A stretch of 64,000 bases of DNA, taken from Leptospira semungkisensis. Lineage in GTDB: Bacteria; Spirochaetota; Leptospiria; Leptospirales; Leptospiraceae. The notes under the pieces were generated by a model. It had not been told where the DNA came from. It searched no databases and saw only the letters and a program-made list of their open reading frames with translations. Location: contig NZ_RQEP01000012.1 in assembly GCF_004770055.1 (NCBI RefSeq), positions 1 through 64,000 of the forward strand. The letters run 5' to 3'. Within the stretch, counting starts at the first letter, position 1. Each line of letters starts with the position of its first letter. The position numbers and the translations under genes were made by a program. Of this stretch, positions 33,492 to 42,443 are shown piece after piece.

Positions 33492-34316
33492 TTGGAAAAT
33501 CTTAAATGCATTCGAAATTCAAAGATACTTTCCTCTATAATTGTTCTCTGCTTAACGTTATCCTCTCTCAATGCTGACAGCCTGATCGGAGACGGCACCC
33601 AGATCTCTCCATATACAATGAAACTTGGAGTAGGAGCCGGTCAAGCCGAGTATCAATACGGAAACTCAGGTCGATCCGATTCTTATCGTGCGTCTTTCGA
33701 ATACAATCCTAAAAATTGGGGTTTTGAAATCGGAGTAAACCGATCAAATTACTTCGTCCCGCCAGACAAAAGTACTGAATTCTTCGCAGCATATATTCTA
33801 TCCGCTGGTGCCGGAGCTCCCGAACGTTTTGGTTACACTATGTATACTGCAGCTAAAGTGGACCAAATCACATTCTCAAAAACTTTCTTGGACTTTGGTC
33901 CTACATTCCATCTAAAGCCTGGAAGTAAATTCGATCCGTATGTAGGTGTTGGAGCTGGGATTGCGGATATTGGATCCAAGCAATCTACATTGAGAGGATA
34001 TGCAAAGTTAGGTATACGCATGAACTTTCAGCAAAGTTTTCTTTATTTAGAATTAGAAGGAGCTTCGATCAGTCGTCATTATGGCGGCAACCAATATTCC
34101 TATAGCGAAGGCTTAGGAATCTTCGGCTTCGGATATTATTTTGGCGCTTCTGGATCTTCCGCTCCCGCAAATATAGAAATACAAAAGCCTGTCGAGGATC
34201 AACCAAAACCGAAAGAGGAACAAATCCCTCCTAAGGAAGAAACAAAGTCTCAACCTGTTGAAAATCAGACTGAGCCAACACCTCCTGTTGAACAAAGAGA
34301 AAATCCAAATCCTTAA
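33492..34316 (+). CDS. Outer-membrane beta-barrel protein with proline-rich tail
   Basis: A 274-aa secreted protein. The signal peptide (SIIVLCLTLSSLNAD) follows a TTG start at 33492; no in-frame ATG precedes the barrel part. Residues about 40-210 alternate in short amphipathic strands (TMKLGVGAGQAEYQYG, SFEYNPKNWGFEIGVN, FLDFGPTFHLKPG, SFLYLELEGASISRHY) ending near FGFGYYFG, as in OmpW/OprF-like 8-strand barrels. A charged Pro/Glu/Lys/Gln tail of about 55 residues follows and may contact peptidoglycan or lie in the periplasm. It is a clear paralogue of the gene at 35026, but that one lacks the tail. Confidence 0.8.
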   Translation: MENLKCIRNSKILSSIIVLCLTLSSLNADSLIGDGTQISPYTMKLGVGAGQAEYQYGNSGRSDSYRASFEYNPKNWGFEIGVNRSNYFVPPDKSTEFFAAYILSAGAGAPERFGYTMYTAAKVDQITFSKTFLDFGPTFHLKPGSKFDPYVGVGAGIADIGSKQSTLRGYAKLGIRMNFQQSFLYLELEGASISRHYGGNQYSYSEGLGIFGFGYYFGASGSSAPANIEIQKPVEDQPKPKEEQIPPKEETKSQPVENQTEPTPPVEQRENPNP

Positions 34317-34391
34317 GCACATTACAGATTTAACGTTTTGTTTGCAATTATGGACCGAGGAGAAAGTATTGCATTCGATTTCGCAGCCTTA

Positions 34392-34700
34392 TCATTCGCG
34401 CTTACCTGGCAATGGAAATTGCAATAATCTATAGCGGTCCGTTTTACAACTGCAATCATCATATCCTGAATCCAAGAAACATTGACGAGCACATCTCTCG
34501 CATTCAGAAACGCACATTTCCTGGAATGCAATGCAAGACGGCCTTCTGACATCTGCCTTTGACGGATCCAATGCTTTCAGCATCAGATAGCATTGGATTG
34601 CAGCCGAATTGCAATCATTCAGAAGTTTACAGTCGGAAACATCTTGAGAAAGACAATTTCCAAACAAAACAAGAAACAGAAGAATAGAATAACGTCTCAT
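34392..34700 (-). CDS. Cys-rich putative lipoprotein
   Basis: A 102-aa secreted protein. The signal peptide MRRYSILLFLVLFGNC ends in a lipobox-like Cys. The mature part has nine further Cys in a repeated spacing (CKLLNDCNSAAIQC, CIAFQEMCVSECERCARQC, CSC), suggesting disulfide-stabilised helical hairpins. It resembles small Cys-rich proteins common in Leptospira; function unknown. It lies between two paralogous outer-membrane barrels on the opposite strand. A second protein of similar type is at 47809. Confidence 0.72.
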   Translation of the reverse strand: MRRYSILLFLVLFGNCLSQDVSDCKLLNDCNSAAIQCYLMLKALDPSKADVRRPSCIAFQEMCVSECERCARQCFLDSGYDDCSCKTDRYRLLQFPLPGKRE

Positions 34701-35025
34701 TTATGGATCTCCGACATAGAATGTATGATCCGGACATCCATCTCAAAATTCCGAAGGATATAAATAATCTATAAATTACCGATTCTCTCTTTTCATTTCG
34801 AACGCAAGATCAGTTTGAAATGAAAATCTATTTTTCTATATAGTAATTACGATTTTCAAATCTTTCGAAACAAATCTAAAGACTTTCAGGTCTCCCTTAG
34901 TGCAGAGCTTTCACTTCGTATGATATAAAATTAATTTTTGCAGAATGATTAAAAATCGATCCATTATGGAACCGAGCATGATTCGAAAAGATCATAGACG
35001 TTTAACAAACATTAGGTGGTTGTTT
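34701..35025. other. AT-rich divergent intergenic region
   Basis: No gene seen. A perfect inverted repeat TTTCATTTC (34791-34799)/GAAATGAAA (34817-34825) with a 17-bp spacer lies mid-region, followed by AT-rich promoter-like sequence before the barrel gene at 35026. An in-frame ATG at 34945 has no ribosome-binding site. Confidence 0.45.
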
Positions 35026-35721
35026 ATGAAAATGAAACGTTTGATCTTAGGATTGGCGATCTGTCTTCCTGCCCTACCGGCAGTCGCAAAAGACAACACA
35101 ACGGATACAAAGCAGAATACTGCTTGGACCTTGAAGCTTGGAGCAGCAAGAGGAGAAGTGCGAGATGGTTCTTATAACTACGGAACCTCGTCTGCCTATC
35201 GAATGTCTGCGGAATACAATCCACGATATCTCGGCTTGGAAGTGGGAGTAACTCAGGGTAATTACTCTATCAAGAAAGATGAATCTTTGGACAAGGCTCT
35301 CTCTTTTGCCTACAGTGGCGGAAACGCTGGTGATTATATCGCTTATTATAATTTCAGTCGAGGGTTCGAAAACAGAGAGTTCTTTCGATTAAACTACGTC
35401 GATATAGGACCTACTCTTCATCTTAGACCAGGAAAGACGATCGATCCTTATGCTTCGGTTGGTATTGGAATCGCCGGCAGTGGCTCTTATAGAACTTATG
35501 GACGCTTAGGTCTGAGAGTAAATATGGATCGAACCTTTGTCTACTTCGAAGGAGAAGCTTCTTCTATCAATCGTCATTATGTGCAGAGGAACTGGACGTA
35601 TCACGATTATAACGGATGGGTCGGTATAGGCATGTATCTAGGATCCATGGACCCTTCAGACGAAGTAAGTCCGAACGCAGGAAGACATCCGGTCCAATCG
35701 GAACCTTTCGCGTTTAGATAG
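35026..35721 (+). CDS. Outer-membrane beta-barrel protein, paralogue of 33492 gene
   Basis: A 231-aa protein from ATG 35026, which directly begins a signal peptide (MKMKRLILGLAICLPALPAVAKD); the longer frame to 34945 would bury it. The barrel strands align with the upstream paralogue: TLKLGAARGEV, AEYNPRYLGLEVGVTQGNY, YVDIGPTLHLRPGKTIDPYASVGIGI, FVYFEGEASSINRHY and GWVGIGMYLGS. It lacks the Pro-rich tail and ends in a short polar extension. Ligand or transport role unknown; such barrels are often surface-exposed. Confidence 0.8.
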   Translation: MKMKRLILGLAICLPALPAVAKDNTTDTKQNTAWTLKLGAARGEVRDGSYNYGTSSAYRMSAEYNPRYLGLEVGVTQGNYSIKKDESLDKALSFAYSGGNAGDYIAYYNFSRGFENREFFRLNYVDIGPTLHLRPGKTIDPYASVGIGIAGSGSYRTYGRLGLRVNMDRTFVYFEGEASSINRHYVQRNWTYHDYNGWVGIGMYLGSMDPSDEVSPNAGRHPVQSEPFAFR

Positions 35722-35747
35722 ATAGTTTACTAGGGGTGGAGAGGTTT

Positions 35748-36557
35748 CTAAGCAAGAAGCTTCTTCATCTCTACCGAAATGGAAGCTGCCGATTTTCGAG
35801 CGGCTTCTGCAAAATCAGGTCCTGAAGAAGAAAAGATGATACTTCGAGAAGAGTTGATCAAAGCATTCTTACCGCAAACCGCGACCACTTCTTCCAAAGA
35901 AGCTCCTTGAGCTCCGTAGCCAGGAATAAGGAGAATTCGGTCCGGATGAGCATTACGAATTTCTGATAATTGCTTGGGATGAGTAGCGCCCACTACCAAA
36001 CCCACATTTCGAGGTGAGAACTTCTCGCTCAATGCTGCGACTTCTCTATACAAGGTCCTACCCGTCTCAGAGAAAGTTTTCTTTTGCAGCTCGGCAGAAT
36101 CAGGATTGGATGTAAGACAAAGTAAAAAAACCAGTTTGGACTCATCTTCCAAGAAAGGTTTGATCGTATCGGAACCCATATAAGGAGAGAGAGTCAAAGA
36201 ATCCACTCCGAGCTCTTTAAAGAAGAATTTCGCGTATTGCTTTGCTGTATTATCCAGATCTCCGCGCTTTGCATCCGCAACGATCGGGATCTCCGGATGA
36301 TTTGTCCGAATATGGGAGATCACCTTCTCGAATTGTTCGATTCCCTTGGAACCAAAAGCCTCATAAAAAGCTATATTCGGTTTATAAGCAACTGCATAGT
36401 CCGCAGTCGCGTCCACAATCTCTTTGGAGAATAGGAAAAGTTTATCGGGAAATTTTTCTAAAGAAGGAGGAAGTTTGGATACATCCGGATCTATTCCAAC
36501 GCAAAGAAGGGAGTTTAACGTTTCCCTTCTTTTTGCGAATTTGGAATAGAAGTCCAT
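35748..36557 (-). CDS. pyrF: Orotidine 5'-phosphate decarboxylase (type 2)
   Basis: A 269-aa enzyme of the longer, type 2 OMPDC group. The N-terminus LCVGIDPDVSKLP and catalytic VADAKRGDLDNTAKQYA (the D-x-K-x-x-D tetrad) are intact, and the phosphate-gripping VVGATHPKQL and LIPGYGAQG are present. It makes UMP in pyrimidine synthesis. It follows speE by one base, so it is carried in the polyamine operon, perhaps only by transcription. Confidence 0.95.
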   Translation of the reverse strand: MDFYSKFAKRRETLNSLLCVGIDPDVSKLPPSLEKFPDKLFLFSKEIVDATADYAVAYKPNIAFYEAFGSKGIEQFEKVISHIRTNHPEIPIVADAKRGDLDNTAKQYAKFFFKELGVDSLTLSPYMGSDTIKPFLEDESKLVFLLCLTSNPDSAELQKKTFSETGRTLYREVAALSEKFSPRNVGLVVGATHPKQLSEIRNAHPDRILLIPGYGAQGASLEEVVAVCGKNALINSSRSIIFSSSGPDFAEAARKSAASISVEMKKLLA

Positions 36558-36558
36558 G

Positions 36559-37401
36559 CTATTTACGTACTATATAGTCCTGCGCGAAAGGAGGAAGCGT
36601 AAAAGCAGCCTTATGCATTTCGGCAGAATAATATTTCAATCCCTTAGGAACTCTCTTAGGATCCGGTTCGACTTTATAAGGATCCGGTCCTTTGGAGCAG
36701 TAAGTAAATCCAATGATCCCGGAAGGATATGTAGGAACTACGGTAAAATAATAACCGCAATGATCGAACACCTGAGGAATGAATTGGAATAATTCCTTAA
36801 TCACTTTTCCGTGATAATAGAAGCTCTCTCCTTGGGTAGTGCAGATCCCGCCCTTTTTCAAGGAAGCTGCCATAGTCTCGTAGAAAGGTCTCTTGAATAA
36901 GACTTCTGCAGGACCGACAGGATCGGAAGAATCCACGCAGATCACATCGAAGTATTCTTTGTAATCCTGAACGTATTTTGCTCCGTCTTCGTATGCATGC
37001 TTGACCCTAGGGTCTTTCATTGCATTCGCTATCTCTGGGAAGTACTCGTAGCAAACGTCCACGACTCCCTTATCGATCTCGCATAAATGAACTTCTTTTA
37101 CAGAAGGATGCTTTAGGATCTCGCGAACGGTTCCCCCGTCTCCACCACCGATCACCAGAACTCTTTCCGGATTCGGATGGCTCATCATAGGGACATGAGC
37201 GATCATTTCATGATACGCAAACTCGTCAGCCTCGGTCATCATGACGACTCCGTCCAGAGTGAACATGCGGCCGAAACCTTCAGATTCGAATACGTCTATT
37301 TTTTGAAAAGGAGTCTTGCGAGTGTGCAAGAACTCCTTCACCTTAATCTTGAGAGCCCTACCGTTAGGAAGTTCTAGGGCCTCGTCTAACCAAAGTTCCA
37401 A
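36559..37401 (-). CDS. speE: Spermidine synthase
   Basis: A 280-aa aminopropyltransferase. LVIGGGDGGTVREILKH is the decarboxy-SAM site, ICVDSSDPVGPAEVLF holds the catalytic Asp region, and TQGESFYYH and TYPSGIIGFTY complete the set. It transfers an aminopropyl group from decarboxylated SAM to putrescine, giving spermidine and methylthioadenosine. It lies nine bases after the SET/AdoMetDC-like gene and downstream of speD in one operon. The released methylthioadenosine is the substrate for the salvage branch represented by mtnB and mtnD. Confidence 0.95.
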   Translation of the reverse strand: MELWLDEALELPNGRALKIKVKEFLHTRKTPFQKIDVFESEGFGRMFTLDGVVMMTEADEFAYHEMIAHVPMMSHPNPERVLVIGGGDGGTVREILKHPSVKEVHLCEIDKGVVDVCYEYFPEIANAMKDPRVKHAYEDGAKYVQDYKEYFDVICVDSSDPVGPAEVLFKRPFYETMAASLKKGGICTTQGESFYYHGKVIKELFQFIPQVFDHCGYYFTVVPTYPSGIIGFTYCSKGPDPYKVEPDPKRVPKGLKYYSAEMHKAAFTLPPFAQDYIVRK

Positions 37402-37410
37402 TGGATCCCC

Positions 37411-38277
37411 TTAGAAGCGGTTTGTTACTGTGAGACGCATTGCAGCGCCTTTGAAGAAATTACGGGTAAATTCCGCCGCTACCTTTGGATCGTATCCTTT
37501 GCAAGAGAAGATATCGATATAAGAAGTATTGGTGTCATTCGCAAAGTGAGCAGAGATACAAGAAGTCTCGATCAACTGCACCATGGAATATCCTGCAACT
37601 CTATCGTCTTCGCCGAAGTAAACCACTTGGGTCTCTCCGAATCTCTTCATTTCGATAAGATCGCAAAGCTCGATCACATATTGTTTGATCGCGTCAGCGT
37701 CTCTGATCAATGCAGCGTCACATTCTTCCAAGTCGATGGAAGTAAGAAGTCCCCAAGCTCCGTCTTTGAAAGGCTCGTATACTTTCAGTTCGGGATCTGC
37801 ATCCATTTTGGACTGGATATATGTTGGGAAGCTTCCTTGGAAACGTTTACGAACGATTTCGGATTCTTCATTGCGAGCCCAAGCCAATTCCGGATTTTTC
37901 ATAGCCGGATGGAAGGTGATCTCTTGTCCTACTTCGATGTCTCTCAGGGCAACCAGGGTAATATCCCCTTGGAAACCGCAGTTTGCATCGGAGCTTTGAC
38001 GGATATAATGCACGGAGTCGATTCCATCGTCATGCAAAGGAGATACTAGATAGAAATCCTTGTGCACACGGTGAGGTGTGGAAAGACCAGAAAGGCCAGC
38101 AAGCTCGTCCTTATGGACTGCTTTACCTCCCCAAACTGCCACGACTTCTCCGGCAGGGATTCTTTCCTTAGTATATAGGAAAGCTTCTCCCTTTTCGGTA
38201 GTAGTAATATCAATGCTATTTCTTAGATAAGAAAAACGGTTAACGATCTTAAGTTTATCTTGGGTCCGAAGGCTCAT
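37411..38277 (-). CDS. SET domain fused to an AdoMet-decarboxylase-like domain
   Basis: A 288-aa two-domain protein. Residues about 20-125 look like a SET domain: GEAFLYTKERIPAGEVVAVWGG, SSDANCGFQG (the NHS/C-like pocket) and VGQEITF; the usual Tyr near the end of that motif is Phe/His here, so methyltransferase activity is uncertain. Residues about 175-288 resemble the AdoMetDC fold: LIETSCISAHFAN, then SYIDIFSCKGYDP. Aligned with SpeD SESHFAIHTWPE and IDVFTCGD, the pyruvoyl Ser position is kept but preceded by Thr not Glu, and the Cys proton donor is kept (C259). It lies between speD and speE. It could be a regulatory pseudoenzyme partner of SpeD, a decarboxylase of another amino acid, or a SAM-binding sensor. 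Confidence 0.75.
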   Translation of the reverse strand: MSLRTQDKLKIVNRFSYLRNSIDITTTEKGEAFLYTKERIPAGEVVAVWGGKAVHKDELAGLSGLSTPHRVHKDFYLVSPLHDDGIDSVHYIRQSSDANCGFQGDITLVALRDIEVGQEITFHPAMKNPELAWARNEESEIVRKRFQGSFPTYIQSKMDADPELKVYEPFKDGAWGLLTSIDLEECDAALIRDADAIKQYVIELCDLIEMKRFGETQVVYFGEDDRVAGYSMVQLIETSCISAHFANDTNTSYIDIFSCKGYDPKVAAEFTRNFFKGAAMRLTVTNRF

Positions 38278-38369
38278 ACTCTGATACCTCTCCTCGTATT
38301 AATTTGAACATATGAATTTACAGCCCACCCACCTGGAGAGGGGAATTCATCTTTATCAATGCGGGTTTT

Positions 38370-38384
38370 TCCGGCTCTGCCGGA
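38370..38384. promoter_or_regulatory. Hairpin between speD and the SET-fusion gene
   Basis: TCCGGC, TCT, GCCGGA form a perfect 6-bp GC-rich stem in the 117-bp gap. No T-run follows on the minus strand, so it is more likely an mRNA processing or stability element than a full terminator. Confidence 0.4.
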
Positions 38385-38394
38385 GAGAAGGTCT

Positions 38395-38781
38395 CTATTT
38401 CCCAACTGGTTTGTGAGGTAGGTCTACGCCAAGTTTCAACAAACCGCGCTTCATTTCCACAACGGAGATGCTCTTCGAGCCGAAGCGTTCCTTGAGATAT
38501 TCCAGAGCTGCCTGATTATCGATTAGGTCTCCGCAAGTGAAGACGTCGATCGCGCAATAACCGTATTCGGGCCAGGTATGTATGGCGAAATGGGATTCGC
38601 TCACGACAACCACACCGCTCACACCAAACGGGCTAAATCTATGAAAAACAGATTTAACTGTGGTGGCACCGGAGAGGTCGACTGCCTTCAACATGATATC
38701 TTCTACCAATTCGTGATTGTTGATGGTCTCGTAATCACACTCATAAAACTCTGCAATTACGTGCTTTCCCAATGCGTTCAT
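38395..38781 (-). CDS. speD: S-adenosylmethionine decarboxylase proenzyme
   Basis: A 128-aa class 1B AdoMetDC. The self-cleavage site is E62-S63 in VVVSESHFAIHTWPEYGY, with S63 becoming the pyruvoyl group; H68 and C83 (DVFTCGD) are the conserved catalytic residues, at the same numbers as in the Thermotoga enzyme. It makes decarboxylated SAM, the aminopropyl donor for speE. It is the first gene of the polyamine operon, starting at ATG 38779-38781. Confidence 0.96.
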   Translation of the reverse strand: MNALGKHVIAEFYECDYETINNHELVEDIMLKAVDLSGATTVKSVFHRFSPFGVSGVVVVSESHFAIHTWPEYGYCAIDVFTCGDLIDNQAALEYLKERFGSKSISVVEMKRGLLKLGVDLPHKPVGK

Positions 38782-39011
38782 CTACTGCCTGACACCTCCG
38801 AACCGATTCTGGTTTAGTAACCGAGCATGCGTATGACTATGTTTTTTTGTCAACTCTCTACGTAAATTTATATTTATTTTTCTGTACAGCTTTTTCTAAG
38901 ATCGGAAGATTCTAGAAACTGATAACGTTACATTTTTAGAGACGAGCTTTGAAATGAAATCCCACAAGGAGTATAGACATCGAAAATCATCGATTTAAAA
39001 AATGGGTCCTT

Positions 39012-39455
39012 TTGAGCTTTTTCGGGGTTTTTTGGGCCATTTTGAGTACGCTCATTTACATCAATAGAGACCGACTATCGCAACTTTGGTACTCGTATCC
39101 TGTTTTCAACACTCGAGAAGAAGCAATCGCAAGCGCAGAAAGCTCTGGCAAGAAAGGGATAATATTTTTTATCACTCCTCTTGTGTGTGGAGACTGTGGC
39201 TTGCAAACTAGAGATCTAGAAGATTTGGATCATCTCGGTTGGACTCTTCTCAAAGTCTCGGAAGGAAGTTTGGAATACGAAAGGATCCTCTCGGACGATA
39301 GATTCCAAGAGGCATTGGCCTTGGTTCGAAGCGGTAGACCTTCTTGGGGGATCATGAATCTAGGAGAAGAATTACTTCTTCTAGAGCCAGGATCGCCAAA
39401 GAAGGACTTCATCCAAAAACTTTCAGGCTCCGCTACGCAAAGCGCAGAGCCTTAA
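39012..39455 (+). CDS. Membrane-anchored thioredoxin-like protein
   Basis: A 147-aa protein from TTG 39012. A single N-terminal helix (FFGVFWAILSTLIYI) anchors a domain with GIIFFITPLVCGDCGLQTRDLEDL, which resembles a thioredoxin strand followed by a CxxC active site (CGDC). WGIMNLGEELLLLEPG could be the region facing the active site, but no cis-Pro is seen. It probably works in the periplasm on disulfides, or is an inactive relative. It stands alone on the plus strand after the polyamine operon. Family assignment is tentative. Confidence 0.6.
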   Translation: MSFFGVFWAILSTLIYINRDRLSQLWYSYPVFNTREEAIASAESSGKKGIIFFITPLVCGDCGLQTRDLEDLDHLGWTLLKVSEGSLEYERILSDDRFQEALALVRSGRPSWGIMNLGEELLLLEPGSPKKDFIQKLSGSATQSAEP

Positions 39456-39508
39456 GAGCTCTCACTCGCGTAAACGGATATTTAATAGAAGGAAGTATGA
39501 GAAGGGCT

Positions 39509-39997
39509 TTAATCGCCCTTCTTCAGAAACTCAGAGATAGAATTCTTATCCTTCTCCAAAGAATGGCGATGGATCTCTTCGATCACTGTCTCTATAACAG
39601 AACCCATGAGAAAAACTCCGGAGCTGACTTTGACGTCGTAACTTCTCTCGGATTCGTTCGGACCGATCTCCTTATAAACGGAGAAGCCTTTGATTGTTAC
39701 AATTGTATCGTTTCCAGGAGGCGCGATCGTAAACTCATGGGTATTCGTGGAAAGATCGAAGACGGAGTCTTCCAAAAGAGAAGGATCCGACAATAAGGTA
39801 GCAAGTACCTTAGGTAAGGATTCGGCTAACTTCACTTTTCTCTTCTGATAAACCTTGTTTCCCTCTTTTCTTTCCTCCAAGAGCTCTACGTTTTTCAATT
39901 CCGGAAAGCGATCCAGATATTTGTATCTATCTTCTCTGGCTCGGAGTAGATCTTGTAAGGGTACTGGAAAGGTTTGTACTACTTTATATTGTTTCAT
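39509..39997 (-). CDS. DUF2505-like SRPBCC protein
   Basis: A 162-aa soluble protein. Its pattern of strands (MKQYKVVQTFPVPLQDLLRARED, NVELLEERKEGNKVYQKRKVKL, HEFTIAPPGNDTIVTIKGFSVYKEIG, SYDVKVSSGVFLMGSVIETVIEEIH) matches a START/SRPBCC helix-grip fold as in DUF2505. Such proteins bind hydrophobic ligands. The gene is single, convergent with its left neighbour and divergent from alr. Confidence 0.6.
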   Translation of the reverse strand: MKQYKVVQTFPVPLQDLLRAREDRYKYLDRFPELKNVELLEERKEGNKVYQKRKVKLAESLPKVLATLLSDPSLLEDSVFDLSTNTHEFTIAPPGNDTIVTIKGFSVYKEIGPNESERSYDVKVSSGVFLMGSVIETVIEEIHRHSLEKDKNSISEFLKKGD

Positions 39998-40128
39998 CCG
40001 GGGTTCCTGAGGACTTGGTTTTAGCCGTTTCCCGGGCAGTTTGTTTACATTTCTCCACTCGGGAAACCCTTTTTTCCTACTGCAGGAAAGGAAAAATCCG
40101 AATGACAGGCAGAAAGAAAGGAGGCGAT

Positions 40129-41277
40129 ATGTTAATCCTAAGAATGAAAGATAGAACTTGGATAGAACTTTCTAAAAAGGCAATCGCCGAGAATCTTAAG
40201 AGCTTTCGCTCTCTTCTTTCTCCCAAAACGTTGATCGCCGCAATCATCAAATCCAACGCGTACGGTCACGGCCTATTAGAAACCGCAGAGCTTTCTCGTA
40301 AAGGAGGAGCGGATCTATTCGGTGTAAACTCTTTGGAAGAAGCTCTTATTCTCAGAGCTAAGTATCCTGACTTTCCCATCCTGATTATGGGAGAAATTCC
40401 AGATTTGTTAGAGAGAAGGAAAGAAGTTTCGGATCCGAATTTTTGGATCATCGTTTCTAGAACCGAAAGCGTGCAAATACTTTCTGAATGCAAACCTTCT
40501 CCCAAGATCCATCTGAAAGTGGATACTGGAATGGCTCGCCTAGGATATTCAGGAAAAGATCTAGAAAGGACTCTTACTGAAATTCGTGACCTTGGACTTC
40601 CCTTGCATGGAATCGCTACTCATTTTGCGAGCACAGAAGATGTGTTAGAACAGAAATACTCCAAAGAACAGATGAAGAATTTTTCGGAAGCGATCCAACT
40701 TGCGGAGAGTCTTGGGTTTAAGGATCTAGTTAAACATTCTTGTGCTTCCGCTTCTACCATGCTTTTTCCCGAAGCACATTATGATCTAGTTCGAGTGGGA
40801 ATTTCTCTCTACGGTCTTTGGCCAAGTTTGCAGACTAGACTTTCTCTACATCTAAGTGGCAAGAAGGACTTCCAACTTTCTCCTGTCATGAGTTGGAAGG
40901 CAAGGATTGTTCATTTAAAGACAGTGCCGGAGGATAGTTTCGTAGGCTATGGCTCCACGTACCAAACAAGCGCAGAGACAAAGGTCGCCGTCGTTCCCGT
41001 CGGATATTATGAAGGCTTGGATCGAAAGCTTTCGAATAACGGAGTCATGTTAGTGAGAGGGAAAAGAGCGAAAATCCTAGGACGGATATGCATGAACATG
41101 ACCATGCTGGATGTCACCCATATTCACGATGTGCAAATCGGAGACGTGGTAACTATTTTAGGAAAAGATAAAGAAGAAGAGATCGGCGCCGACGATCATG
41201 CGAATTGGACTTATACGATTAACTACGAAGTGACCACTCGTATCAGCGAGTCTGTACCAAAAATAATACAAGAGTAA
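40129..41277 (+). CDS. alr: Alanine racemase
   Basis: A 382-aa PLP enzyme. ATG 40129 is chosen because AAAGGAGG lies just upstream; the open frame reaches 40015 but without such a signal. The PLP Lys is in AAIIKSNAYGHG, substrate contacts are in KVDTGMARLGY, and the second catalytic Tyr is in VGYGSTYQTS. VPVGYYEGLDRKLSN and GRICMNMTMLDVTH are family marks. It makes D-alanine for peptidoglycan. The next gene starts nine bases downstream, so alr leads a four-gene unit with an acyltransferase and two unknown proteins. Confidence 0.95.
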   Translation: MLILRMKDRTWIELSKKAIAENLKSFRSLLSPKTLIAAIIKSNAYGHGLLETAELSRKGGADLFGVNSLEEALILRAKYPDFPILIMGEIPDLLERRKEVSDPNFWIIVSRTESVQILSECKPSPKIHLKVDTGMARLGYSGKDLERTLTEIRDLGLPLHGIATHFASTEDVLEQKYSKEQMKNFSEAIQLAESLGFKDLVKHSCASASTMLFPEAHYDLVRVGISLYGLWPSLQTRLSLHLSGKKDFQLSPVMSWKARIVHLKTVPEDSFVGYGSTYQTSAETKVAVVPVGYYEGLDRKLSNNGVMLVRGKRAKILGRICMNMTMLDVTHIHDVQIGDVVTILGKDKEEEIGADDHANWTYTINYEVTTRISESVPKIIQE

Positions 41278-41285
41278 GAGAGTTT

Positions 41286-42434
41286 ATGAATCTTCCCGAA
41301 TCCAAGGAAAAACAAACCGGCAAAGAAGTGACTCCGGTTTATACCACTAAGACATACAGCCTAATGATCAGGTTAGTGTTTAAGGCGAGAGGTTTGCTTT
41401 TCGACTCTTTTGAGGAATATTTTCCCGCAAGCAATCCGAAGAAGATGTTACCTGCTCCCTATCCTTCCGTTCTAATGGCAAATCACGTTTGGGAAGGTGA
41501 TGTTCCTGCGCTCGCGGCAGTGTATCCTCACGTTACTCCTTCTATCAAGTTTGCTATCCCTGCGAGAGAAGATCTAATGGGAAAGGATTTCTTAACAAAG
41601 GAATTCAAACCGAAAGGTTTCCTCAAATGGTTCTTCTTTCTCGTAGATAAATCCAAGATCATTCCTACATATATGAACTATATCGGATGCGTTCCTATCA
41701 AAAGACCGTTTCGAGATAACGCAAGAGAACTCTTGAAGAAAGGTACATTAAGAGATATGGTCGACCAGGAATGGAGCTATCTCTCGGATCGGATCTCGGA
41801 AGGAAGGAATCTATTCATGTTCCCAGAAGGAACGTTCAATCATGACGGATACATGAATCAGATCAAGAAAGGAGTCTATTTTCTTCGCACCAAGTTTAAA
41901 GGACTCAATTTCACTTCTTTCACTTTAACATACGACTACTTCTCCTCAAAGAAAGCAGAACTACATATTGGCTACGGAGATCAGTTCCCAATTCCGGAAA
42001 GCGCAGACTCGGACGAGGTCTCGAGTATCGTAAAGGAAAGATTAGGACGCGGATACGCCGTAACCGCAGGAAATCTAGCATCTTATATAATCCTGAAATT
42101 CGAAGGAAGAGCAAAAGAAAGCAAAGACAAACTCTTTCAAACCTTAAAGGCATTCGCAGAAACGATCAAAACAAAACATCCTGAGATCTATATATCACAG
42201 AAGTTTAATACCGAAAATCTAAAGCATGCTTTCGACTCCTTCTTGGAGAAGACAAAGAAGAGTGGATTCTTGAAACTCGAAGGAAACGATATAGTATTCT
42301 TAGAGAAGTTATTTCAAATCCCGAAAGATCTGCATAATTTGAAGAAGAAAAATATGGTCCTATATCATAGGAACCAACTTACTTATCATCTTCCGAAACT
42401 GGACGCAGCATGGGCGTCTACAGTAACCGTTTAG
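41286..42434 (+). CDS. Lysophospholipid acyltransferase (PlsC-like)
   Basis: A 382-aa protein with the acyltransferase motifs ANHVWEGD (HX4D) and FMFPEGTFNHDG (block III), separated by IGCVPIKRPF (block II). The core is about 60-260; the last 120 residues are a family-specific extension with two helical, basic stretches. It probably acylates lysophosphatidate or another lipid at the inner membrane. Coupling to alr suggests an envelope role. Substrate is not readable from sequence. Confidence 0.85.
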   Translation: MNLPESKEKQTGKEVTPVYTTKTYSLMIRLVFKARGLLFDSFEEYFPASNPKKMLPAPYPSVLMANHVWEGDVPALAAVYPHVTPSIKFAIPAREDLMGKDFLTKEFKPKGFLKWFFFLVDKSKIIPTYMNYIGCVPIKRPFRDNARELLKKGTLRDMVDQEWSYLSDRISEGRNLFMFPEGTFNHDGYMNQIKKGVYFLRTKFKGLNFTSFTLTYDYFSSKKAELHIGYGDQFPIPESADSDEVSSIVKERLGRGYAVTAGNLASYIILKFEGRAKESKDKLFQTLKAFAETIKTKHPEIYISQKFNTENLKHAFDSFLEKTKKSGFLKLEGNDIVFLEKLFQIPKDLHNLKKKNMVLYHRNQLTYHLPKLDAAWASTVTV

Positions 42435-42443
42435 GAGAAATTT

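Noticed and set aside
34322..34552. Minus-strand frame of 76 codons
   Set aside because: It is an out-of-frame shadow of the Cys-rich lipoprotein at 34392-34700.
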